The notes: generated from the sequence alone by a model not told the origin. Shown: positions 17,803 to 27,558, counted from the first letter of the stretch. The stretch is 64,000 nucleotides of DNA from Arthrobacter crystallopoietes (GCF_002849715.1 NZ_CP018863.1:3596001-3660000); one strand, 5' to 3'. Translations and numbers: made by a program.

Positions 17803-19332
17803 GTGAGCGTGACCATCCCTGCCCCCGAATCGATCCTGCCCGAAGGCACCCAGCGTACGTATCAGGTACGGACCTTTGGCTGCCAAATGAACGTGCATGA
17901 CTCCGAACGACTGTCCGGCCTGTTGGAGAACGCAGGTCTGGTGGAAGCGCAAGGCGCCCAGGCCGACGTCGTTGTTTTCAATACGTGCGCAGTACGCGAA
18001 AACGCCGACAACAAGCTGTACGGAAACCTTGGCCAGTTGGCTCCTGTCAAGGAACAGAACCCCGGTATGCAGATCGCCGTCGGTGGATGTTTGGCCCAGA
18101 AGGACCGGGAAACGATCCTTAAGAAGGCTCCGTGGGTTGATGTGGTCTTCGGCACGCATAACGTGGGCTCGCTGCCGACGCTGCTGGAACGGGCGCGGCA
18201 CAATAACGAGGCACAGCTGGAGATCCTCGAATCCCTGGACGTCTTTCCCTCCACACTGCCGACCAAGCGGGATGCGGTCTACTCGGGCTGGGTCTCCATT
18301 TCGGTGGGCTGCAACAACACCTGCACGTTCTGCATTGTTCCCTCACTTCGTGGCAAAGAGCGGGACCGCAGGCCCGGGGACATCCTGTCCGAAATCCAGG
18401 CGTTGGTCGACGACGGCGCCATCGAAGTGACCCTGCTCGGACAGAACGTCAACTCGTACGGCGTCGAATTCGGCGACCGGGGCGCGTTCGCCAAGCTACT
18501 GCGCGCGTGCGGCGGTATCGAGGGTCTTGAGCGGGTGCGGTTCACGAGTCCGCATCCCGCCGCGTTTACCGACGACGTCATCGATGCGATGGCGGAAACG
18601 CCCAACGTCATGCCCCAGCTGCACATGCCGTTGCAGTCCGGTTCGGACAAGGTGCTCAAGGACATGCGCCGCTCCTACCGGTCAACCAAGTTCCTGGGCA
18701 TTCTGGACAAAGTCCGGGACCGTATTCCGCACGCTGCCATTTCAACTGACATCATCGTCGGATTCCCCGGGGAAACCGAGGAGGACTTCCAGGCAACGCT
18801 TGATGTCGTGGAGAAGTCCCGCTTCGCAACCGCATTCACGTTCCAATACTCGAAGCGTCCGGGGACGCCGGCCGCGGAGTTGCCCGACCAACTGCCAAAA
18901 TCGGTTGTCCAGGAACGCTATGAACGCCTCACAGCCTTGCAGGACAGGATCTCCGCAGAGGAGAACGCCAAGCAGGTAGGACGCCGGGTCGAAGTCATGG
19001 TGACCGCTCAGCAAGGCCGCAAAGCCAGCGAGACCCATCGGCTGTCGGGCCGGTCCCGCGACCAGCGGCTGGTCCACTTCTCGGTGCCGGCCGGCGCCGA
19101 GCCGCCGCGTCCCGGGGACCTGGTAACAGTGGCAATTACGGAGGCTGCACCGTTCCATCTCGTTGCGGACCCGGCCAGCGCCGCCGATTACTCGCTACGC
19201 CGCTCCCGTGCGGGAGATGCATGGGACCGCTCCCAGGCTGAGTCCTGTGGTGTGCCTTCGGCAGGTGCCACCAGCGGAGCCAAGGCCGCAGTGTCTCTGG
19301 GGATGCCGGTACTGCCTGTCCGCAGCAATTAG
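17803..19332 (+). CDS. miaB: tRNA-2-methylthio-N6-dimethylallyladenosine synthase
   Basis: A 509-residue radical SAM methylthiotransferase acting on i6A37 of tRNA. The N-terminal cluster-binding cysteines are in [17 protein letters not shown] and AVGGCLAQ. The radical SAM motif is [12 protein letters not shown] near residue 170. [16 protein letters not shown] and the C-terminal TRAM region ([15 protein letters not shown] to LVTVAI) complete it. A ~55-residue tail beyond TRAM looks unstructured. The partner miaA follows 14 bases later, so both steps of the same modification are encoded together. Confidence 0.95.
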   Translation: MSVTIPAPESILPEGTQRTYQVRTFGCQMNVHDSERLSGLLENAGLVEAQGAQADVVVFNTCAVRENADNKLYGNLGQLAPVKEQNPGMQIAVGGCLAQKDRETILKKAPWVDVVFGTHNVGSLPTLLERARHNNEAQLEILESLDVFPSTLPTKRDAVYSGWVSISVGCNNTCTFCIVPSLRGKERDRRPGDILSEIQALVDDGAIEVTLLGQNVNSYGVEFGDRGAFAKLLRACGGIEGLERVRFTSPHPAAFTDDVIDAMAETPNVMPQLHMPLQSGSDKVLKDMRRSYRSTKFLGILDKVRDRIPHAAISTDIIVGFPGETEEDFQATLDVVEKSRFATAFTFQYSKRPGTPAAELPDQLPKSVVQERYERLTALQDRISAEENAKQVGRRVEVMVTAQQGRKASETHRLSGRSRDQRLVHFSVPAGAEPPRPGDLVTVAITEAAPFHLVADPASAADYSLRRSRAGDAWDRSQAESCGVPSAGATSGAKAAVSLGMPVLPVRSN

Positions 19333-19346
19333 CCAGGGCAACGCAT

Positions 19347-20270
19347 ATGGGCAATGCATCCGCGGCGGTGCCGCCGGTCATCGCGGTCGTCGGACCTACT
19401 GGCTCGGGAAAATCGGATCTGGCTGTCGCGCTGGCGCATCGGCTTGACGCCGAAATCATCAACGCAGATGCCATGCAGTTCTACCGCGGTATGGATATCG
19501 GCACGGCGAAGATAACGGTGGCCGAGCGCCAGGACGTACCCCACCATCTGCTCGACATTCTTGATGTCCAGCAGGAAGCCAGCGTCTCGGCGTTCCAGCA
19601 GCAGGCCCGTGCGTCCATCGCCGAAATACACGGCAGAGGTCGGCGGGCCATTCTCGTGGGGGGGTCGGGACTGTATGTCAGGGCGGCCCTGGATGTCATC
19701 GATTTTCCCGGAACAGAACCCGGGCTGCGGGTCCAACTCGAAGCAGAGCTGGACGCGCAAGGCCTGCAGGCCATGCGGGAACGGCTGGCAGCTGTCGATC
19801 CGATCTCGGCGGCCCGTCTCGGGGACGCGCGCCGGGTGGTGCGCGCCCTTGAAGTCCATGCTCTCACCGGACGGCCCTTCAGCTCCTACATGCCTGACCG
19901 CCGCTACTGGCAACCGGCTGTTCAGATTGGTTTGGAGGTAGAGCGGGACGAGCTCAAGGAACGCTTGGCGCTGCGTGTCCATCGAATGGTCGAGCAGGGC
20001 CTGTTGGACGAGGTCCGCAGGCTGGCAGCGCACGGGCTGCGGGACGGGAAGACGGCCCCGCGCGCGTTGGGTTACTCACAGTTCCTGCGGGTCCTCGATG
20101 GACAGCTCTCCATCGAAGGGGCGGTTGAGGAAACAATTGTGGCCACGCGCAAGTTTGCCCGCCGCCAACTGACTTGGTTCCGTGCCGACCCACGCATCCG
20201 GTGGTTGCCCTGGAAGGACAAGCTCCTCGTGGACAAGGCGGCGGCCGAGGTCGCTAAGCTTGGACAGTGA
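19347..20270 (+). CDS. miaA: tRNA dimethylallyltransferase
   Basis: A 307-residue enzyme adding a dimethylallyl group to A37, making the substrate of MiaB. P-loop [17 protein letters not shown] is near residue 15. [18 protein letters not shown] and [11 protein letters not shown] are conserved binding segments, and [12 protein letters not shown] is typical. The C-terminal [11 protein letters not shown] contacts tRNA. The stop overlaps the dapF start by four bases. Confidence 0.95.
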   Translation: MGNASAAVPPVIAVVGPTGSGKSDLAVALAHRLDAEIINADAMQFYRGMDIGTAKITVAERQDVPHHLLDILDVQQEASVSAFQQQARASIAEIHGRGRRAILVGGSGLYVRAALDVIDFPGTEPGLRVQLEAELDAQGLQAMRERLAAVDPISAARLGDARRVVRALEVHALTGRPFSSYMPDRRYWQPAVQIGLEVERDELKERLALRVHRMVEQGLLDEVRRLAAHGLRDGKTAPRALGYSQFLRVLDGQLSIEGAVEETIVATRKFARRQLTWFRADPRIRWLPWKDKLLVDKAAAEVAKLGQ

Positions 20271-21202
20271 CCGATTCTTCCAGCGCAGCAATTCTGACTT
20301 CCCTCTCCGGGACCGTATTCTCGAAAGGTCATGGCACCGGCAATGACTTTGTTCTGATCGCCGATCCCGACGGGAAACAGGAGATCGGCCCGGAAGCAGT
20401 GGCTGTCCTCTGCGACCGCCACCAGGGCATCGGCGCTGACGGACTGATCCGCGCTGTGCACTCCAAGCATCTGGCCGAGGGCCGCGACCTGCTCGCCATG
20501 GCGCCCGAGGCCGAATGGTTCATGGACTACCGCAACGGGGACGGCTCCCTCTCGGAAATGTGCGGCAATGGCGTCCGCGTGTTCGTGCACTTCCTGATTG
20601 AGCAGGGGCTTGTCACATTGAGCGAGGGCCAATCCCTGACCATCGGCACGCGCGCCGGACTCAAGATCATTACCCGTTCCAAAGACGGCTATGCAGTGGA
20701 TATGGGGCCCTGGGAGTTCATCTTTCCCGACCAGGCCGTCGCCAAAGCCATGGATTCCCTGGTCAATGCGGAGGGACTGGAGGTGCCGCGGCCGGCGCTG
20801 AGCATCAGCATGGGAAATCCTCATACCGTAGTCGCATTGGCCGAACTCGACGAACTGGCGGCCACCAAGCTGTTCGAATCACCCGAAGTAGATCCGCTGC
20901 CCGCCAACGGCACCAATGTCGAATTCGTTGTTCCGGCTGAGCCGCTGGTTCACGACGGCGCCGGGCACATCACCATGCGGGTACACGAACGCGGGGTCGG
21001 CGAAACACAATCATGCGGCACCGGGGCCTGCGCCTCGGCCGTGGCTATCCGGTACTGGGCCGGCGCAGGAGCACCGAACGAATGGCAGGTCCAGGTACCT
21101 GGCGGCACGGTATATGTCAGCTTCCTGCCAGGCAGCGACGGCAAGGAACATGTACAGCTCAGCGGGCCGGCGGTTTTGGTGGCCAGCGGGATCATCGCCT
21201 AG
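20267..21202 (+). CDS. dapF: Diaminopimelate epimerase
   Basis: A 311-residue epimerase converting LL- to meso-diaminopimelate. Both catalytic cysteines are in context: [16 protein letters not shown] near residue 92 and [16 protein letters not shown] near residue 245. [14 protein letters not shown] at the N-terminus is also diagnostic. The GTG start overlaps miaA (GTGA). miaB-miaA-dapF is a conserved actinobacterial order. It complements dapA and dapB earlier in the window. It is convergent with the methyltransferase, two bases apart. Confidence 0.96.
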   Translation: MTDSSSAAILTSLSGTVFSKGHGTGNDFVLIADPDGKQEIGPEAVAVLCDRHQGIGADGLIRAVHSKHLAEGRDLLAMAPEAEWFMDYRNGDGSLSEMCGNGVRVFVHFLIEQGLVTLSEGQSLTIGTRAGLKIITRSKDGYAVDMGPWEFIFPDQAVAKAMDSLVNAEGLEVPRPALSISMGNPHTVVALAELDELAATKLFESPEVDPLPANGTNVEFVVPAEPLVHDGAGHITMRVHERGVGETQSCGTGACASAVAIRYWAGAGAPNEWQVQVPGGTVYVSFLPGSDGKEHVQLSGPAVLVASGIIA

Positions 21203-21204
21203 CT

Positions 21205-21816
21205 TCAGGCAGCCCGGGTGACCCGCAGAATCCTGAAAGCCTTGGCCGTGCTTTCGCGGCGTACCGAAAACTCCCCGGGAAGCTCTGCGGCTAGCCAGCG
21301 CTGAAGCGAATCGGATCCGAGATTCTTCTGGACGACTAACCAGGCGTTTCCCCCGGGCGCCAGTCGCGGCAGCCACAGCATGAGCAGGGAATGTAGCTCG
21401 CTCTTGCCGATCCGGATCGGCGGATTTGACCAGATCGCATCGAAGCGCAGTTCAGGGTCCACTTCTTCAGGCAGGCAAGCGCGGACGTTCGCCAACCCGA
21501 GGGTGCGGGCGTTGTCATTGGTCAAGGCGATGCACCGGGTATTGACATCGACGGCGGTCACCGCTGCCCCGGGCGACTTCAAGGCAAGAGTGAGAGCGAT
21601 CGGTCCCCAGCCGCAGCCAATATCCAGAAGGTTCCCGCTTGCAGGTGGGGAGGGCACGTCGGCCAGGAGAACCGCCGTCCCTTTATCAATGCCGTCCGGA
21701 CTGAAAATACCATTGGACGTCGTCAGCTGGCGGGACTGTCCGTCCAGCACCACGGTCAGAGGCTTGCGAATCTCGGGTTTTTCGGGCTCCGCACTGAAGT
21801 AATGATCTGTGGCCAT
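21205..21816 (-). CDS. Class I SAM methyltransferase, RsmC-like
   Basis: A 203-residue methyltransferase corresponding to the catalytic half of RsmC/RlmG. The SAM motif I is LLDIGCGWGPIALTLAL. The acceptor motif SNPPIRIGKSELHSLL is the NPP(F/I)-type motif of guanine-N2 methyltransferases. TTSNGIFSPDGIDKGTAVLL is the family entry segment. The probable target is a guanine in 16S rRNA; the exact base is inferred only from the family. Convergent with dapF, with a two-base gap. Confidence 0.85.
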   Translation of the reverse strand: MATDHYFSAEPEKPEIRKPLTVVLDGQSRQLTTSNGIFSPDGIDKGTAVLLADVPSPPASGNLLDIGCGWGPIALTLALKSPGAAVTAVDVNTRCIALTNDNARTLGLANVRACLPEEVDPELRFDAIWSNPPIRIGKSELHSLLMLWLPRLAPGGNAWLVVQKNLGSDSLQRWLAAELPGEFSVRRESTAKAFRILRVTRAA

Positions 21817-21886
21817 AATCCGCCAGAGTAGTGGTCCGGGAGAGGAATGTGTATCTAGGCAGTCCTAAGGCGGGCCGAAGTGCTGG

Positions 21887-21892
21887 TATGGT
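21887..21892 (+). promoter_or_regulatory. Putative -10 box for the hflX leader
   Basis: TATGGT matches TANNNT and sits six bases before the ATG of a four-codon ORF, placing the predicted start about 335 bases upstream of the hflX start. Confidence 0.45.
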
Positions 21893-21898
21893 AGCTGC

Positions 21899-21913
21899 AT
21901 GTGGAATAAGTGA
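21899..21913 (+). other. Four-codon upstream ORF (MWNK) in the hflX leader
   Basis: ATG TGG AAT AAG TGA begins where transcription from TATGGT is expected to start, so it could be translated as a leaderless mini-ORF. It contains a tryptophan codon. Translation is not shown. Confidence 0.35.
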
Positions 21914-22235
21914 TTGCGCCGTTGCGGCAGCCCCGGCCCGCAGCTAATCTTCTCTGCCGTTGAGCCCAGCTCCGAGGGAAGATGACGCACAGTCCATCCG
22001 GAAACGTAAGCCAGTTCCTTCTTTCTTGAACCTGTGGCGGTGTGTGCCGCAGTTTTCCGATCTTCATTAGCCGAAGCAAAAAGGCAGCGGCTCCCACCAG
22101 ATTAAGTGCCGGCGGCCGTGCGCCGCCCTTTGTCAGGAGGATTTCTTGACCCCTCATCAACATAGACCGGCTGGCCCCTCGGTACCCGAGGCCGCTGAGG
22201 TCTACGATAGAACTACAGACTTTTCAAAGGAGAGC
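21914..22235 (+). promoter_or_regulatory. Long structured 5' leader of hflX
   Basis: About 320 bases with no supported gene. It contains a terminator-like hairpin (22032-22056) and a GGCGGC/GCCGCC hairpin at 22111-22127 followed by CTTTG. A CCTCGG-TAC-CCGAGG hairpin is at 22177-22191. An AGGAGG at 22136-22141 is followed by an in-frame TTG at 22146, which could give a 30-residue-longer HflX. TGCGGCA at 21923-21929 can pair with TGCCGCA of the terminator stem (22045-22051), or CGGCAG 21925-21930 can pair locally with CTGCCG 21954-21959. This is the pattern of an attenuator. The mechanism is inferred. Confidence 0.5.
22032..22056 (+). terminator. Intrinsic-terminator-like hairpin in the hflX leader
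   Basis: CTGTGGC and GCCGCAG form a seven-pair stem (one G-T wobble) with a seven-base loop, directly followed by TTTT. It lies 180 bases before the hflX start. Confidence 0.5.
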
Positions 22236-23783
22236 ATGTCCACCACTAGCAACAGCCAGCCCTCGCCGGAACCGGAGCTGAGCCCGGAGGAAATCCAGGC
22301 GGTCATCGACCGGATTCTGGCCAAGGATACTGCGGCACGGACGAAGTCCGGCGGTGTCAGAGGCAGGGCACAGGCCATCTCGACGTTGGACGAGGAACAC
22401 TCGGAATTCGACGGCGAGCAGCAGGACTTGGCCGAACGGCGCGCCTTGCGCCGTGTTGCAGGTCTTTCTACTGAACTCGAAGACGTTACCGAGGTCGAAT
22501 ACCGGCAGCTGCGGCTTGAGCGGGTCGTCCTTGCCGGTCTCTGGACTGAAGGTACCGCCGACGACGCCGACAATTCGTTGCGTGAGCTTGCGGCGTTGGC
22601 AGAGACCGCAGGTTCCGAGGTGCTTGACGGTGTGGTGCAGCGGCGGCTCAAGCCGGACCCCGGCACGTTCCTTGGATCTGGCAAGGCGCAGGAACTGCGG
22701 GACATTGTGATGAGCACCGGTGCGGATACCGTCATTGTGGACGGCGAACTTTCTCCGTCTCAGCGACGGGGCCTGGAAGACATCGTCAAGGTCAAGGTGA
22801 TCGACCGTACCGCCCTGATCCTTGATATCTTCGCCCAGCATGCCAAGAGCCGCGAAGGCAAAGCGCAGGTGGAACTGGCCCAGCTCGAATACCTGCTTCC
22901 GAGATTGCGCGGCTGGGGCGAATCAATGTCCCGGCAGGCGGGTGGCCGGGTCGGTGCCGCCGGCGGCGGCATTGGTTCTCGCGGTCCGGGTGAAACTAAG
23001 ATCGAGCTGGACCGCCGCCGGATTCGTACCCGCATGTCGAAGCTGCGCCGGGAAATCGCCGGGATGAAACCGGCGCGCGACACGAAGCGGGCCAATCGAA
23101 AACGAAATGCTGTTCCGTCCGTTGCCATAGTCGGCTACACGAATGCGGGCAAGTCGTCGTTGCTGAACCGTCTGACCAATGCGGGCGTCCTGGTGGAGAA
23201 CGCGCTTTTCGCCACCCTCGATCCCACGGTGCGGAAGGCCGAAACCGCCGATGGTCTCGGTTATACCCTGGCTGACACCGTCGGCTTCGTCCGCTCGCTC
23301 CCTACTCAACTGGTCGAGGCATTCCGCTCGACCTTGGAAGAGGCTGCGGATGCGGATCTCATCCTGCACGTTGTCGACGCTTCCCATCCGGATCCCGAAG
23401 GACAGATTGCTGCTGTCCGGGAGGTGCTCACTGAAGTTGACGCGCGAAAGCTTCCGGAAATCGTAGTCCTGAACAAGGCGGATGCAGCCGACCCGTTTGT
23501 CGTCGAGCGTCTGCGCCAGCGTGAACCGCGGCACGTCGTGGTTTCGGCGCGTACAGGTCAAGGAATCCCGGAACTGCTTGAGGCCATCAGCGAGGGAATT
23601 CCACGTCCAACGGTGAAGCTTGAATTGTTGATTCCATATGACCGTGGCGAAGTGGTGAGCCGGCTACACAGTCCGGATGCGGAGATTCTCTCCGTCGAAC
23701 ATGTCGAAAACGGAACGAAGCTGGAAGTGAAGGTCCGTGAAGGGCTGGCTGCAGAGCTCGGACCCTTCCTCCATCGTGGTTGA
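22236..23783 (+). CDS. hflX: GTPase HflX
   Basis: A 515-residue ribosome-associated GTPase. HflX splits stalled ribosomes under heat or antibiotic stress. The N-terminal HflX domain is visible as GTFLGSGKAQEL and VDGELSPSQRRGLEDIV. A Gly-rich loop follows: GGGIGSRGPGETKIELDRRR. The G domain carries G1 VGYTNAGKSSLLN, G3 DTVGFVRSLP, G4 NKAD and G5 VSARTG. The ATG at 22236 is preferred because AAAGGAGAG precedes it. An in-frame TTG at 22146 is possible. In mycobacteria hflX contributes to macrolide tolerance, which makes the long leader here interesting. Overlaps the DinG gene. Confidence 0.94.
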   Translation: MSTTSNSQPSPEPELSPEEIQAVIDRILAKDTAARTKSGGVRGRAQAISTLDEEHSEFDGEQQDLAERRALRRVAGLSTELEDVTEVEYRQLRLERVVLAGLWTEGTADDADNSLRELAALAETAGSEVLDGVVQRRLKPDPGTFLGSGKAQELRDIVMSTGADTVIVDGELSPSQRRGLEDIVKVKVIDRTALILDIFAQHAKSREGKAQVELAQLEYLLPRLRGWGESMSRQAGGRVGAAGGGIGSRGPGETKIELDRRRIRTRMSKLRREIAGMKPARDTKRANRKRNAVPSVAIVGYTNAGKSSLLNRLTNAGVLVENALFATLDPTVRKAETADGLGYTLADTVGFVRSLPTQLVEAFRSTLEEAADADLILHVVDASHPDPEGQIAAVREVLTEVDARKLPEIVVLNKADAADPFVVERLRQREPRHVVVSARTGQGIPELLEAISEGIPRPTVKLELLIPYDRGEVVSRLHSPDAEILSVEHVENGTKLEVKVREGLAAELGPFLHRG

Positions 23784-25809
23784 GGCGTCGTTGAACGAGA
23801 AGGAAGCGTTGCGTCTGCTTGACGTTGCGGTGCGTGCCATGGGCGGGCAGAACCGCGCTGGGCAGCATGAGATGGCCGACCGCGTTGCTGAGGCGTTCAG
23901 TAATCATGAACATCTGCTTGTTCAAGCGGGGACGGGCACCGGCAAATCATTGGCGTATCTCATTCCCCTGATCGTCCATGCCCTTGAGAGCGAGAAGCCC
24001 GCGGTTGTTTCCACCGCGACGCTGGCCTTGCAATCCCAGATCGTCAAGCGCGACCTGCCGCGGCTGCTCGAGGCTATCTCGGACGAGCTGCCACGCCCGG
24101 TGGATGTAGCCCTCCTGAAGGGGCGCAACAATTACCTCTGCCGGCACAAACTGGCGGGCGGTTTCCCCGAGGAAGATGCTCCCGACGCTCTCTTCACTCT
24201 TGGCGAGGACGCTGTACCGCATCCTGCCCCGGCAACCGCTGGCCCGGCCTCCGGGCTAGGAAAAGAAGTGGTACGGCTGCGGGAATGGGCGGACGAGACT
24301 GACACAGGCGATCGGGATGAGATCGTCCCCGGCGTCAGCGATCGGGCGTGGCGACAGGTTTCAGTGAGTTCCATGGAGTGCCTCGGAGCGCAGAAGTGTC
24401 CGATGGCGGCAGAGTGTTTCAGCGAGCAAGCCCGCACGCGGGCCGGTGAAGCGGACGTGGTGATCACCAACCATGCACTGCTGGCTATCAATGCCTTTGA
24501 AGGCTTGTCGGTACTCCCGGAATACGACGTGGTAGTCATCGATGAAGCACATGAACTGCAGGACCGTGTCACCAGCGCGGTCGCTGGGCAGCTCTCGGTG
24601 GCGATGGTGCATACGGCGGCGTCGATGGCCCGCAAGCATACTGCGGCCAGCGTCGAATCGATCAACAGCGCAGCGAAGAGCCTCGAAATAGCCTTGGCCG
24701 CCACTGCCACGGGGCTGATGGCCTCTGGGCTGCGTGACGATCATGAGATGGCGCTGACGCAGTTGCGTGAGGCTTGCCGAGTCGCACTTTCCGACTCCAA
24801 ATCGGACACATCGAACAGCGCGGACGGTGGGCGGCAGATGGCCCGCTCCAGGCTGATGGTTGTGCTGGAGGTATGCGACCGGATTCTCTCCGCGGCCCAG
24901 GCTCGGGAGGTCGTGTGGATTACCAGGCCCAGCAATTTCGGGTCCGGAACCGATTTCGGGTCAGAGGACGATACGCAGCCCGCAACGGTCAACGTGGCAC
25001 CTCTGTCCGTGGCCTCACGGCTACGTGAAGGTTTGTTTGACGGCCATACTGTGGTTCTGACTTCGGCGACGTTGGCCATCGGCAACGCTTTCGATGCGGT
25101 GGCCGGATCGCTGGGACTGATGGGGGCCGGTGCACCGGCGTACTCAAGTGCAGACGTTGGAAGCCCGTTCGACTATCCGAAGCAGGGAGTGCTGTATGTG
25201 GCTTCGCATTTGCCGAAGCCTGAGCGCGGAACTAGCGCCGAACAGTTGGACGAGCTGGAGGCACTCCTGAAGGCTTCCGGAGGCGGGGCATTGGGGCTGT
25301 TCTCTTCCCGGCGGGCGGCCGAGGAAGCGGCCGCTGAAATGCGACGGCGGATCAATAGCGAAATCCTGTGCCAGGGCGAGTCATCGATCGCTGCCTTGGT
25401 CAAGCAGTTTGCGGCGGAGCCGGATACCTGCCTATTCGGGACGATGACCCTATGGCAGGGTGTGGACGTGCCCGGAGACGCCTGCAGGCTCGTCATCATC
25501 GATCGGATTCCGTTTCCCCGTCCGGATGACCCTCTCATGACAGCGAGGACCCGCTCGGTGGCGCAAGCCGGAGGCAACGGTTTTATGTCCGTCTCCGCTA
25601 CCCACGCCGCAGTCCGCCTGGCTCAGGGGGCCGGACGCCTTATTCGCGCCGCGGGCGATCGTGGCATGGTCGCGGTGCTGGATTCCCGCTTGGCGAACGC
25701 CCGTTATGGCAGTTTTCTCCGGTCTGCATTGCCCCCATTCTGGTCAACTAAGGACCGGAGCGTGGCGCTGCAGATCTTGGAACGGCTCTCAGCCCGTCAG
25801 ACGGGTTGA
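23776..25809 (+). CDS. ATP-dependent DNA helicase, DinG/XPD family
   Basis: About 677 residues from the GTG at 23776; other in-frame starts are GTG 23737 and TTG 23791, none with a good ribosome-binding site. Motif I is LVQAGTGTGKSLAYLIP and the DEAH box is VVVIDEAHELQD. The C-terminal half has LGLFSSRRAAEEAA, GTMTLWQGVDVPGD and motif VI RLAQGAGRLIRAAGDRG. Cysteines in LCRHKL and CLGAQKCPMAAECF between motifs I and II fit an iron-sulfur cluster as in DinG/XPD enzymes. The family unwinds 5'-3' and removes R-loops and D-loops. It overlaps hflX by eight bases and probably shares its transcript. Confidence 0.9.
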   Translation: MVEASLNEKEALRLLDVAVRAMGGQNRAGQHEMADRVAEAFSNHEHLLVQAGTGTGKSLAYLIPLIVHALESEKPAVVSTATLALQSQIVKRDLPRLLEAISDELPRPVDVALLKGRNNYLCRHKLAGGFPEEDAPDALFTLGEDAVPHPAPATAGPASGLGKEVVRLREWADETDTGDRDEIVPGVSDRAWRQVSVSSMECLGAQKCPMAAECFSEQARTRAGEADVVITNHALLAINAFEGLSVLPEYDVVVIDEAHELQDRVTSAVAGQLSVAMVHTAASMARKHTAASVESINSAAKSLEIALAATATGLMASGLRDDHEMALTQLREACRVALSDSKSDTSNSADGGRQMARSRLMVVLEVCDRILSAAQAREVVWITRPSNFGSGTDFGSEDDTQPATVNVAPLSVASRLREGLFDGHTVVLTSATLAIGNAFDAVAGSLGLMGAGAPAYSSADVGSPFDYPKQGVLYVASHLPKPERGTSAEQLDELEALLKASGGGALGLFSSRRAAEEAAAEMRRRINSEILCQGESSIAALVKQFAAEPDTCLFGTMTLWQGVDVPGDACRLVIIDRIPFPRPDDPLMTARTRSVAQAGGNGFMSVSATHAAVRLAQGAGRLIRAAGDRGMVAVLDSRLANARYGSFLRSALPPFWSTKDRSVALQILERLSARQTG

Positions 25810-25843
25810 CCGCCCTTCCCGCTATGCGAAGCCAATGATATTA

Positions 25844-25876
25844 GTGCGTGCTCATCGAGTCCGATGAGGCATGCAC
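25844..25876 (+). terminator. Imperfect hairpin between the DinG gene and lexA
   Basis: GTGCGTGC-TCATCG pairs with CGATGAGGCATGCAC, with one wobble and one bulge, in the 286-base gap between two convergent genes. No T-tract follows. Nothing else of note was seen in this gap (25810-26095). Confidence 0.35.
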
Positions 25877-26095
25877 GGGTGGACCTACCGCCCCCACCCT
25901 GCAGGAAGGCCAAGTCTGTGGGTGATGGCACCACAGAACTCGTGACGCAGAAGGCGCCCGGCCCTCAGCTCCGGCCTGTCCAAAGAGATGGACATTATTG
26001 CAAGGGAACGTTAGCTGCAGCGCCGCAACTAGCGGGAAAGCCGTTCGCTGCCATGCTGGCGGGACGAGACCGCCTTGGCGACAAATAGCATCCGT

Positions 26096-26860
26096 CTACA
26101 AAGTACGCATCACTGAAACCACTTTGCCCATGACCGTTGCATGGTCGCCGAGGATCGGTTCGTATTGGGTGTTTTGTGGCAACAACCAAGTATGGCCGTC
26201 CCGCTGCCGAAATGTCTTCACAGTTGCCTCGTCGTTGAGGAGGGCTGCCACGATATCTCCGTTGTTGGCGCTTTGCTGCCTCCGCACGACAACCCAATCA
26301 CCATCACAGATGGCTGCGTCAATCATGGAATCGCCGGAGACCTTAAGCATGAACAGTTCGCCATGGCCAACCAACTGTCTCGGAAGGGGCATAACATCTT
26401 CGATGACCTGATCCGCCAGGATGGGGCCGCCGGCGGCGATACGACCGACGAGGGGAACCATGGCTGTGTCCGACCCGCTGCCGAGATCTGAGACGGTGGA
26501 ACCGTTGATACTTCTGACATTGTCTGCCTGTTCCACCCCGGCCATTCGGGCAGCGCCGTCCTCAATGACGAGCGGAGTCAGCACTTCCATGGCGCGGGGA
26601 CGCTTGGGGTCACGGCGGATGTAGCCCATCTTTTCGAGTTGGATCAGCTGGTGCGTCACGCTGGACAGGCTTGCCAGTCCGACGGTGTCACCGATTTCCC
26701 TCATCGATGGCGGATAACCATTAGCACTTACAGACTCCTGGATGGTTTCAAGGATTTTCTTTTGGCGCGCAGTCAGGCCCTTGGGCTGCCCTGCAGCCCG
26801 AGTCGGCTTTGTCTGTTTGCTGTCTGATGTGGCAGCTGCTCTGGAAACGTTCTTCGACAT
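26096..26860 (-). CDS. lexA: SOS repressor LexA
   Basis: A 254-residue repressor. The N-terminal winged helix (residues ~29-90) reads [39 protein letters not shown]. The autocleavage site is A143-G144 in [10 protein letters not shown]. The catalytic dyad is S178 (KVSGDSMI) and K215 (ATVKTFR). It has an N-terminal extension of ~28 basic/polar residues, usual in actinobacteria. The gene is divergent from the LysM gene with two LexA-box-like palindromes in between, consistent with autoregulation and with control of the neighbour. Confidence 0.97.
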   Translation of the reverse strand: MSKNVSRAAATSDSKQTKPTRAAGQPKGLTARQKKILETIQESVSANGYPPSMREIGDTVGLASLSSVTHQLIQLEKMGYIRRDPKRPRAMEVLTPLVIEDGAARMAGVEQADNVRSINGSTVSDLGSGSDTAMVPLVGRIAAGGPILADQVIEDVMPLPRQLVGHGELFMLKVSGDSMIDAAICDGDWVVVRRQQSANNGDIVAALLNDEATVKTFRQRDGHTWLLPQNTQYEPILGDHATVMGKVVSVMRTL

Positions 26861-27004
26861 GGCCCGGACTCCGGTTTCTCCGTCCGATCCGAGTCAGCAG
26901 TGCCGTGCCTGAATTCGAACCGGAATCTTATTTTGTCAGTGGCAGCTGATGCACTTCATGTACGGCCACCTTTGGTTTAACGCTAGGGGAGTCATGGTGG
27001 ACTT

Positions 27005-27020
27005 TCAAACATTTGTTCTA
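27005..27020 (+). promoter_or_regulatory. Probable LexA box 1, lexA/LysM intergenic region
   Basis: TCAAACATTTGTTCTA differs from TCGAACATNTGTTCGA at two informative positions. It lies between the divergent lexA and LysM genes. Confidence 0.7.
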
Positions 27021-27071
27021 GTGAGTCTCGACAATGTTCGATCATAGGTGCTAAAACTGTGGAAGAAGGAT

Positions 27072-27087
27072 TCGAACGTAAATTCGA
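27072..27087 (+). promoter_or_regulatory. Probable LexA box 2, lexA/LysM intergenic region
   Basis: TCGAACGTAAATTCGA is a near-palindrome with both TCGAA arms intact, 50 bases before the LysM gene start. It matches the LexA consensus less well in the centre than box 1. Confidence 0.55.
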
Positions 27088-27136
27088 ATAAGGAGATCTC
27101 GGACATAAACGTTCGCAGATCGGGAAAGGTGTCAAC

Positions 27137-27511
27137 ATGTCTGCACAGCTCGCACCGCAGTCGCCTGCCGTACCGCGCCATACTCAACCACTCCAGCTCA
27201 CCCGTCGCGGCCGTCTGCTGTTGATCGGCCTTCCGCTCATCCTTTCGGCTGCTGCTTTGTTGACGCTGATCGGCTTCTTTACGGCTCCCGCAGTGGCCTC
27301 CACCAGTGGCGGTCTAGGAGCAGGCGAGACGATCACTGTGACGGTCGGCTCCGGGCAGACCTTGTGGGAACTCGCCAGTGCCGTTGCCCCTGAGCGGAAT
27401 CCGCACGATGTGATCGCTGAGATTTCGCAATTGAACAACCTTCCGGACTCGATCGTGCACGCCGGACAGCAACTGCACGTACCCGTCAGCGGCGACGGCC
27501 AGCGGCCGTAA
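27137..27511 (+). CDS. SOS-controlled LysM membrane protein, probable cell-division inhibitor (ChiZ/DivS/YneA type)
   Basis: A 124-residue protein. A basic N-terminus is followed by one membrane helix (residues ~27-50, LLLIGLPLILSAAALLTLIG) and then a single extracytoplasmic LysM domain (residues ~66-117, TVTVGSGQTLWELASAV to IVHAGQQLHVPV). Small TM-LysM proteins divergent from lexA are the SOS division inhibitors in mycobacteria (Rv2719c/ChiZ) and have a positional counterpart, DivS, in corynebacteria. The position and LexA boxes here fit that role. No catalytic domain is visible. The inhibitor function is inferred from synteny, not sequence. Confidence 0.85.
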   Translation: MSAQLAPQSPAVPRHTQPLQLTRRGRLLLIGLPLILSAAALLTLIGFFTAPAVASTSGGLGAGETITVTVGSGQTLWELASAVAPERNPHDVIAEISQLNNLPDSIVHAGQQLHVPVSGDGQRP

Positions 27512-27520
27512 TATGAGACC

Positions 27521-27558
27521 CTCCGGCTGGCCCGATTCCTGCCCCGGGCCGGCCGGAG
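27521..27558 (+). terminator. Hairpin after the LysM gene
   Basis: CTCCGGCTGGCCCG pairs over 14 positions (one T-G wobble) with CGGGCCGGCCGGAG across a ten-base loop. It separates the SOS gene from the his cluster and ends two bases before the hisC -10 box. Confidence 0.65.

Noticed and set aside
21855..22163. A 102-codon open frame on the - strand in the hflX leader
   Set aside because: No family similarity, no ribosome-binding site, and the region has RNA-like inverted repeats instead.
25864..26088. A 74-codon open frame between the DinG-type gene and lexA
   Set aside because: No domain, no ribosome-binding site and irregular composition; treated as non-coding.
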